From a virus, in the IMG/VR virus record IMGVR_UViG_3300025879_000132, positions 1-21,377 of that record: a stretch of DNA of 21,377 nucleotides; one strand, given 5' to 3'. Below are positions 14,706 to 20,305 of this stretch, piece after piece. How positions within the stretch are numbered: position 1 is the stretch's first letter; each line of letters begins with the position of its first letter. Under the pieces are notes generated by a model. It saw nothing but the letters and a program-made list of their open reading frames with translations, ran no database searches and was not told where the DNA came from. The translations under genes were made by a program, and so were the position numbers.

Positions 14706-15983
14706 ATGCCGTTAAATAGAAACTTTGATAACTTTAGCAATTTTGATACCAACAAAGGTATAATGGGTGATTTTACTCATGCTTCAAACTTGTATCGACG
14801 CAATAACTTTAGATTAGCGCCTAAAGTTAAATTCCTATATCATGTTGTAATAGATGTAAATCCAATAGCGTTACAATCACTTGGTAACAATATTAGCAAC
14901 TTATTAAACAAACGAGAGTTTAATATACTAGCATCAGCTGCTGACTTGCCAACATATACTGTTAATACAGAAACTATGAATCAATACAATAGAAAAAAAG
15001 TAGTTCAAACAAGAATAAACTACAATCCTGTTAATATTGAATTTCATGACGATGCAGCAGGCCTAACAACACTGCTATGGGAAGCCTACTATAGATATTA
15101 TTATGAAGACGGCAACTATGCTGATCAAGGAACTCGTCCACGTGCATATCAAACTGGATTATATGATAGCGAACCTCAAAATACTTATAGACATGGTTTT
15201 AACAGAGCAGGCAAAACATATCCATTTTTTAACAGCATAACTATACACCAACTTCATCATCAAAATGCTGATAGTCATTTTACTAGTTTTACACTTGTAA
15301 ATCCTCTTATAGGAGAATGGCAGCATGATAGAGTAGATCAAACAGATGCTTCAGGCATAATGAAAAACACCATGCGTGTTGATTATGAAACTGTGCTGTA
15401 TGATAGAGGATATACAGGATTGGATCAGCCAGCAGGGTTTGCAGACAATGCACACTATGATAGATCACCTAGTCCATATATTAGTACAGGATCAACAGAT
15501 ACCAATACAACCGGAGTAGATGAAGGTTGGAAAAAAGTATTCACTGATATATTTTTAGAAGCAATAGGACTAACTGATTTTAATAGTGAACAACAACGCA
15601 ATCTAAGATCGACATTTTCGACTACTCCAGTTACAACAAATAATAGAGTTCCGTTTAACAACAATACATTTTTTCCAACAAACTCAACTCAAACAGCTAT
15701 AACTACAGCATTTCTTGATGCAGCGTTAGAACCAACAATATCTGAAAGAGAGTTGAAAAATAGCACCATCAAGCAAAGAGACTTGGCTAGAAATGCACTT
15801 CGAAACTATTCGATAGCAAAAGGATCGGCAAACTCGTTTAATAATAATGTACAGTTGTTTGATAACTTGAACACAACTCAGCAATCTCAACTGCAACAAG
15901 CGGTAGTTGATAACTACAGAGTAGATCCAACATTACAAGGTGCAGCATTTACCAGCATTCTTGAAAATATTATAGGTGGTTAA
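14706..15983 (+). CDS. Virion protein with probable tail-tube fold (gp54/gp19-like)
   Basis: No exact family name comes to mind, but the 425-aa protein looks like a tube-fold paralogue. It has LAPKVKFLYHVVIDV early (the tube F-x-V-x-(F/L) strand), ILASAADLPTYTVNTETMNQYNRKKVV followed by NYNPVNIEFHDD (compare T4 gp54: MPENRLSYETDWNYN then PLVISFRMD), an aromatic helix WEAYYRYYYED, ITIHQLHHQ, FTLVNPLIGEW and TMRVDYETVLYDRGY as the closing strand. Residues beyond about 245 are Asn/Thr/Gln-rich and probably an added tail. Candidate roles are tube initiator at the baseplate (gp54 or gp48 class) or a tube-associated protein. It follows gp19, ends directly against the next gene and appears to be the head of a 14706-16795 unit. 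Confidence 0.65.
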   Translation: MPLNRNFDNFSNFDTNKGIMGDFTHASNLYRRNNFRLAPKVKFLYHVVIDVNPIALQSLGNNISNLLNKREFNILASAADLPTYTVNTETMNQYNRKKVVQTRINYNPVNIEFHDDAAGLTTLLWEAYYRYYYEDGNYADQGTRPRAYQTGLYDSEPQNTYRHGFNRAGKTYPFFNSITIHQLHHQNADSHFTSFTLVNPLIGEWQHDRVDQTDASGIMKNTMRVDYETVLYDRGYTGLDQPAGFADNAHYDRSPSPYISTGSTDTNTTGVDEGWKKVFTDIFLEAIGLTDFNSEQQRNLRSTFSTTPVTTNNRVPFNNNTFFPTNSTQTAITTAFLDAALEPTISERELKNSTIKQRDLARNALRNYSIAKGSANSFNNNVQLFDNLNTTQQSQLQQAVVDNYRVDPTLQGAAFTSILENIIGG

Positions 15984-16358
15984 ATGAGTAGTATAACTGA
16001 TAAAAGTATTAATAAATCAACAGATAGCGCAACAGAAGTAAAATCATTTTTTGATAGATACTTTTCAAAATCAATATCAATCACAAGCAACGAAGTTGAT
16101 AGTATGTTGGGATTTTTTAAAAAAAGAAAGTTTGATGAAAGTGCAGCTATTGCAGTAACTACAGTGCTGTTACAACAAGCTAAATCTGAAAATAAAAATA
16201 TATTTGAATTATTAGATAGTTTAAAAGGATTAGAAGAAGTAAAACTCAGTCAGCTAGTGGCTGCTATTTTAAATAACAACAGAAGTAAAGTAAGTGCTCT
16301 TGGCTACACATCTGATTACCAAGTTGTAACATACGAAAATAGAAATGTTATATTATAA
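15984..16358 (+). CDS. Conserved T4-like marine phage protein, 124 aa, unknown function
   Basis: The sequence pattern FFDRYFSKSISITSNEVDSMLGFFKKRKFDESAA followed by VTTVLLQQAKSENKNIFELLDSLKGL and LSQLVAAILNNNRSKVSALGY is one I associate with a conserved unnamed protein of marine T4-like phages near structural genes. It looks all-helical and soluble. Its ATG directly abuts the preceding TAA with AGGTGG as SD inside that gene, and its TAA overlaps the gp4 ATG (TAATG), so it is translationally locked between a virion protein and a head-completion protein. A small structural or assembly role is inferred from that position only. Confidence 0.75.
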   Translation: MSSITDKSINKSTDSATEVKSFFDRYFSKSISITSNEVDSMLGFFKKRKFDESAAIAVTTVLLQQAKSENKNIFELLDSLKGLEEVKLSQLVAAILNNNRSKVSALGYTSDYQVVTYENRNVIL

Positions 16359-16795
16359 TGTCACGTTTTGCACAAGGCAAGTATACATTAAAAAACCCTG
16401 AAAAATACATAGGCGGTAGAACTCCTACTTATCGAAGTAGTTGGGAGTTTGCTTTTATGCGTATGTGTGATACAAATGAAAATATAACAAAGTGGGCAAG
16501 TGAAGCAGTTCGTATTCCTTATAGAAATCCACTAAGTGGAAAATATACTATATATGTTCCAGACTTCTTTTTAGTATACAATGATCGTACTGGCAAACAA
16601 CATGTTGAACTTATAGAAGTTAAGCCAGCAAATCACACATTTAAAGAGCAACTAGGAAATAGTAAAGTAAACAAGTTGCATTATGTAGTCAATCAAGCCA
16701 AGTGGGGTGCTGCTAGAGCTTATTGTAAACAAAAAGGAATGATATTTAGAGTTGTTAACGAAGGAGATATTTTCCATCAGGGCAAACGTAGATAA
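16358..16795 (+). CDS. gp4: Head completion protein gp4-like, PD-(D/E)XK nuclease-type
   Basis: The 145-aa product follows T4 gp4 (about 150 aa): KNPEKYIG, then YRSSWEFAFMRMCD, W-A-SEAVRIPYRNPLSGK, Y-VPDFFLVY and ELIEVKP. The last two blocks form a PD-(D/E)XK arrangement with Asp69, Glu87 and Lys89, and Glu30 in the helix before, like TnsA-type endonucleases. In T4 gp4 (with gp50 and gp2) is needed to finish filled heads before tail joining. Retention of all metal-binding residues suggests a real nuclease activity in head completion, though that is inference. Coupled to the upstream gene by TAATG; its stop (TAA) lies in the next late box. Confidence 0.88.
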   Translation: MSRFAQGKYTLKNPEKYIGGRTPTYRSSWEFAFMRMCDTNENITKWASEAVRIPYRNPLSGKYTIYVPDFFLVYNDRTGKQHVELIEVKPANHTFKEQLGNSKVNKLHYVVNQAKWGAARAYCKQKGMIFRVVNEGDIFHQGKRR

Positions 16796-16798
16796 ATA
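16791..16798 (+). promoter_or_regulatory. Late promoter box for small terminase, overlapping gp4 stop
   Basis: GATAAATA contains the gp4 TAA stop (16793-16795). ATG 16824 follows after 25 bp, with AGGTG at SD distance. Confidence 0.7.
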
Positions 16799-16823
16799 AT
16801 AGTAGCATATTATAGGTGTTATT

Positions 16824-17306
16824 ATGACAAAAAAACTTGAAGAAATGTTGAATCTTCCAGACAACGAAGATATCAAACAAGAAGCACAAAAGCAAGCTGT
16901 TGTACAGCAAGAAGATACTTTTAGAGACATAGCAGAGTTTGACAAGATTGCAAGTGCATTACCAGCAGTTAAAGGTCTTGGACAAAAAGCAGACGACGAA
17001 CTTGAAGACATTGCAAAGCGGGCACTCGAAGCATACGACGATTTAATGGATCTAGGCATGAACGTAGAATCACGTTATGCAAGTAGAGTATTTGAAGTAG
17101 CAGGCGGCATGCTTAAAACTAGTTTAGATGCTAAAGTTGCAAAGATGGACAAAAAACTAAAAATGATTGACCTGCAACTTAAAAAAGAAAAAATGGATAG
17201 AGACAATAGCCCAGGCGACGGCGCCATAGTCAACGGCGAAGGTTATGTTGTCTCTGATCGTAATAGTCTTTTAGAGAAGTTAAAAGGCATGAACAATGAT
17301 AAATAG
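16824..17306 (+). CDS. gp16: Terminase small subunit gp16-like
   Basis: The 160-aa protein is the size of T4 gp16 (164 aa) and has the family's central helical hairpin: LEDIAKRALEAYDDLMDLG, then SRYASRVFEVAGGMLKTSLDAKVAKMDKKLKMIDLQLKK (compare T4 [25 protein letters not shown] and LKLHKDMKDI). The C-terminal GAIVNGEGYVVSDRNSLLEKL resembles the late part that ends gp16 proteins. gp16 forms a ring that recognises the DNA to be packaged and stimulates the gp17 motor. The N-terminus is Glu/Gln-rich. It has its own late box upstream, and its stop codon TAG is inside the next one. Confidence 0.8.
   Translation: MTKKLEEMLNLPDNEDIKQEAQKQAVVQQEDTFRDIAEFDKIASALPAVKGLGQKADDELEDIAKRALEAYDDLMDLGMNVESRYASRVFEVAGGMLKTSLDAKVAKMDKKLKMIDLQLKKEKMDRDNSPGDGAIVNGEGYVVSDRNSLLEKLKGMNNDK
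17298..17305 (+). promoter_or_regulatory. Late promoter box overlapping gp16 stop
   Basis: GATAAATA reads GAT AAA TA(G) at the end of gp16. ATG 17329 follows after 23 bp, with TAGGA as SD. Confidence 0.7.
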
Positions 17307-17328
17307 TAACATAACGTAGGACACAATA

Positions 17329-17811
17329 ATGAAAAACTTTGCTGATTATTTAACTGAAAGTAAAAAGACATATGAATTTAAGATTGGTGTAGCTGGAGAG
17401 CTACCTGAAAACTTTGAAGATATGCTTGAAACCAGTTTACAAAAATACGGATGCTCTAATATTGCAGCTGGTAAAAAAACACCGATACAAGAACGTCCAC
17501 TAGATTTCCCACAGTTAGAAAACTGCGAAGCTACATACTTTGAAATAACTTGTACATATCCAACAACAGTACAAGTACTACAAGAGTATATTGGACAGTG
17601 TTGCGGTGTTAAACAAAGTCATATTATTGTACGTAATCCAAATGAGCCACAAGAGTTATATCAAGAAGAAACTTCATCTGATGTATATGTTGCAAAGCTA
17701 ACAGTTGAAGAACTAGAAGGCGAAAGCGCACAGGAATCAGTTGGTGAAGATAGAGTAATGAACCTACTAAAAGAACTAGAGACAGCTCGTAAAGAACAGT
17801 CAGGAGACTAA
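17329..17811 (+). CDS. Phage protein with capsid-targeting-like N-terminus, 160 aa
   Basis: The N-terminus MKNFADYLTES resembles the T4 capsid targeting sequence of internal proteins (MKTYQEFIAE): M-K-x-(Y/F)-x-(E/D)-(F/Y)-(I/L)-x-E. LTE before Ser fits the T4 gp21 prohead protease rule (hydrophobic-x-Glu, then small residue). The rest is an alpha/beta protein, with Y-F-EITCTYPTTVQVLQEYIGQCCGVKQSHIIVR suggesting a ferredoxin-like beta-alpha-beta half, and a strongly acidic C-terminus. I do not recognise the main domain. It may be a prohead core or internal protein cleaved in maturation. It lies between the two terminase subunits; TAA is 1 nt before the next ATG, whose SD (AGGAGA) is inside this gene. 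Confidence 0.75.
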   Translation: MKNFADYLTESKKTYEFKIGVAGELPENFEDMLETSLQKYGCSNIAAGKKTPIQERPLDFPQLENCEATYFEITCTYPTTVQVLQEYIGQCCGVKQSHIIVRNPNEPQELYQEETSSDVYVAKLTVEELEGESAQESVGEDRVMNLLKELETARKEQSGD

Positions 17812-17812
17812 T

Positions 17813-18652
17813 ATGAAAAAAGTAAACGAAGCTAATATGAATATTAGTGTAAATGGCGAGAGTGCTTCGGAAGTTTCAGAACTACTCCGCATCATGCAAC
17901 TTGCAGGATCAGATGCTAAAGTAGTTGGCGATGACGATATCAATCCAGGACCTAAGCCTTGCCCAATATGCGGTAAGATGCACGGACCAAGCCAGCCAAT
18001 GGGCGGTTGCGGTTCAAAAGGACCTGAAGAGCCATCTATGTCAGATACTATCAAAATGATTTCAAAAGAAGAAGAAGATTATGATGGTGACTTTGGTGAT
18101 GTTACTACAGAACCTGATGATGAATATATGAGATCAAATGCAGGCGATGTAAGTGACATGATTCCAAGTGGTGACGATTTGCACAAAGAAAAAGGATCTC
18201 ACCCAGCTACAGCAGGCGGCGATAATCCAATGAATACTAAAGAAAGTATTCATGCAATGCTTACAAAAGCACTTGCTGAAAAAAAATCTAATAAAAAACC
18301 AGACAATGACGGCGACGGTGTTCCACCGTGGGCAGACAAAGATGATAACGATCCAGAAGTTGGCGCTGATGACGAAGAAGTAGCAGAGTATGATGTGCCT
18401 AGTAACTTTGAAAACAAGCACAAAGATATTAACAATCTTGGACGCAAAATGATGGACATGAGTTCAAATATGTCAGGAACTGATGATACTAGTTTGATGA
18501 TGGCAAATGCACTTTCAAGACTTGGCGAGGTATTGGCTGAGTTTGGTGGCAGCGGATTTGCTGCTAACAACATGGGAGACGTTGTCAAGAAATCATCTTT
18601 AACTCCAGAGATTGTAAAAATGCTGATGAAAAAAGCAAAAGAAGAAGATTAA
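17813..18652 (+). CDS. Acidic phage protein with C2HC and DxDxDG motifs, 279 aa
   Basis: I do not recognise a named function. Order of parts: NMNISVNGESASEVSELLRIMQLAG (about 8-32, a beta-then-helix module I recall from marine phage proteins), a possible zinc knuckle Cys50-x2-Cys53-x3-His57-x8-Cys66, an acidic low-complexity region, a calcium-type loop at 164-180 (DNDGDG then PWADKDDND, like DxDxDG repeats), and a helical C-terminus (residues about 200-279) with LGRKMMDMSS, MMANALSRLGEVLAEF and EIVKMLMKKAKEED. Very high Asp/Glu content fits a scaffold or prohead core protein, or a DNA mimic. It is coupled to the preceding gene and ends the unit at a strong terminator just before gp17. Confidence 0.75.
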   Translation: MKKVNEANMNISVNGESASEVSELLRIMQLAGSDAKVVGDDDINPGPKPCPICGKMHGPSQPMGGCGSKGPEEPSMSDTIKMISKEEEDYDGDFGDVTTEPDDEYMRSNAGDVSDMIPSGDDLHKEKGSHPATAGGDNPMNTKESIHAMLTKALAEKKSNKKPDNDGDGVPPWADKDDNDPEVGADDEEVAEYDVPSNFENKHKDINNLGRKMMDMSSNMSGTDDTSLMMANALSRLGEVLAEFGGSGFAANNMGDVVKKSSLTPEIVKMLMKKAKEED

Positions 18653-18671
18653 CAAAATATTCCCCCAACTC

Positions 18672-18698
18672 AATAGCGCCTCCGGGCGCTATTTTTTT
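18672..18698 (+). terminator. Rho-independent terminator before large terminase
   Basis: AATAGCGCC pairs with GGCGCTATT (9 bp) around TCCG, then runs into a T tract to 18698. This is the clearest terminator in the window. The late box for gp17 starts 2 bp after it. Confidence 0.9.
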
Positions 18699-18699
18699 G

Positions 18700-18707
18700 A
18701 ATAAATA
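18700..18707 (+). promoter_or_regulatory. Late promoter box 4 nt before large terminase ATG
   Basis: AATAAATA, then TTGT, then ATG 18712. T4 late spacing places +1 at the start codon, and no SD is present between terminator and ATG. Confidence 0.7.
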
Positions 18708-18711
18708 TTGT

Positions 18712-20292
18712 ATGGCAGCATCATTAGACGGCGTCTTAATCAAAAAGGCGAATAGAAAAGAAACATTTACCGAAGAACAAGTTGAAGATCTTCTAGCTTG
18801 CATGGATCCTGATACAGGCTACTTGCATTTTTCTCGCAAGTTTGCATACATACAACACCCAACCAAAGGCAAACTATTATTTGATCCTTATGAATATCAG
18901 TTAGGATTAATGGATAGTTATCACAGTTTTAGATTTAACATAAACATGATGCCTAGACAAACTGGCAAAACCACTTGTGCTGCAATCTATTTGGCATGGT
19001 TTGCAATGTTTAATCCAGATCAAACTATTCTTATTGCTGCACACAAATACACAGGTGCGCAAGAGATTATGTCTCGAATAAGATTTGTGTATGAAACTTG
19101 TCCGGATCATATTAGAGCAGGTGTTACAAGTTACAACAAAGGCAGTATAGAGTTTGAAAATGGAAGTCGTATTGTAAGTCAAACAACAACAGGCAACACA
19201 GGACGTGGTATGTCAATCTCGTTACTATACTGCGACGAGTTTGCATTTGTGCAACCTAACATTGCGGAAGAGTTTTGGACTTCAATATCACCTACACTAG
19301 CAACAGGTGGTCGTGCTATCATTACAAGCACACCAAACTCAGACGAAGATACGTTTGCTACTATTTGGAAACAAGCAGAACAAAAGTTTGACGAGTATGG
19401 CAACGAACAAGACATAGGCATAAACGGATTTCACTCGTTTATTGCCGAATGGCACGAACATCCTGACAGAGACGAAGAATGGAAAAAAGAAGAAATAGGA
19501 CGTATTGGAGAAGAAAAGTTTAGACGTGAATACGGCTGCGAGTTTTTAATCTTTGACGAAACTCTTATTAACAGTATAAAACTTGCTGTAATGGAAGGTG
19601 CAAATCCTATTATCAATATGGGTCAAGTACGTTGGTATAAAAAACCTAGTCCAAAAAAATCCTATGTAGTAGCTCTTGACCCAAGTATGGGCACAGGAGG
19701 AGACTATGCTGCAATACAGATTATCGAACTCCCTGGTTACGAACAAATAGGAGAATGGCAACACAATACAACTGCTATACCAGGACAGGTTAGAGTACTT
19801 GCCGATGTATGCAAATATATTGAAAGTGAAACTAAATCTACTAATAATATATATTGGAGTGTAGAAAACAATGGAATCGGTGAAGCATGTTTACTTGTTA
19901 TTAATGATTTTGGTGAAGAAAATATTCCTGGGTTGTTTATTAGTGAACCAATGAAAAAAGGACACGTAAGAAAGTTTCGCAAAGGGTTTAACACAACTCA
20001 TAGCAGTAAAACAACAGCATGTGCTAGACTTAAAACAATGATTGAAAATGATAAACTTACTCTAAATAGTAAAGCATTGATTAGTGAACTAAAAGCATTT
20101 ATTTCTTCCGGCAGCAGTTTTCAAGCTAAACCAGGACACCATGACGATCTAGTTAGTAGCTTATTATTAACATTGCGAATTATGAGTGTAATGAAGGATT
20201 GGGATCCGACTGTATATGAAACATTTAATCAAATTGAAGCAGATGAGAACTATGAAATGCCAATGCCGATCTTTGTTAGTAGCAGTTATTGA
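18712..20292 (+). CDS. gp17: Terminase large subunit gp17-like
   Basis: The 526-aa protein is the packaging motor ATPase and headful nuclease. Walker A is RQTGKTT (82-88), Walker B is LLYCDEF (Asp175, Glu176), and motif III-like TSTP (around 205) follows. The RNase H-fold nuclease domain has VVALDPSMG (Asp323), GDYAAIQ, SVENNGIGEA (Glu385) and HHDDLVSSLLL (Asp478/479), matching T4 gp17 Asp401, Glu458 and Asp542 in order. It is shorter than T4 gp17 (610 aa). I start it at ATG 18712; a TTG five codons upstream lies in the terminator T-run and promoter box and is very unlikely. It is a single-gene unit between a terminator and the next late box, which overlaps its TGA stop. Confidence 0.95.
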   Translation: MAASLDGVLIKKANRKETFTEEQVEDLLACMDPDTGYLHFSRKFAYIQHPTKGKLLFDPYEYQLGLMDSYHSFRFNINMMPRQTGKTTCAAIYLAWFAMFNPDQTILIAAHKYTGAQEIMSRIRFVYETCPDHIRAGVTSYNKGSIEFENGSRIVSQTTTGNTGRGMSISLLYCDEFAFVQPNIAEEFWTSISPTLATGGRAIITSTPNSDEDTFATIWKQAEQKFDEYGNEQDIGINGFHSFIAEWHEHPDRDEEWKKEEIGRIGEEKFRREYGCEFLIFDETLINSIKLAVMEGANPIINMGQVRWYKKPSPKKSYVVALDPSMGTGGDYAAIQIIELPGYEQIGEWQHNTTAIPGQVRVLADVCKYIESETKSTNNIYWSVENNGIGEACLLVINDFGEENIPGLFISEPMKKGHVRKFRKGFNTTHSSKTTACARLKTMIENDKLTLNSKALISELKAFISSGSSFQAKPGHHDDLVSSLLLTLRIMSVMKDWDPTVYETFNQIEADENYEMPMPIFVSSSY

Positions 20293-20298
20293 TAAATA
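20291..20298 (+). promoter_or_regulatory. Late promoter box overlapping gp17 stop
   Basis: GATAAATA shares two bases with the gp17 TGA. ATG 20306 follows after only 7 nt (GTATACA), so the mRNA would have a leader of 0-3 nt. Confidence 0.7.
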
Positions 20299-20305
20299 GT
20301 ATACA

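Noticed and set aside
16324-16354. Third copy of the TGTTATATT extended -10 before gp4
   Set aside because: TGTTATATT is present but there is no TTGACA at 17 bp (only TTGTAA at 19 bp) and no TAAATAAT block, so I do not call a promoter.
18697-18711. TTG start for the large terminase
   Set aside because: It lies in the terminator T-run and inside the promoter box; ATG 18712 starts right after the box.
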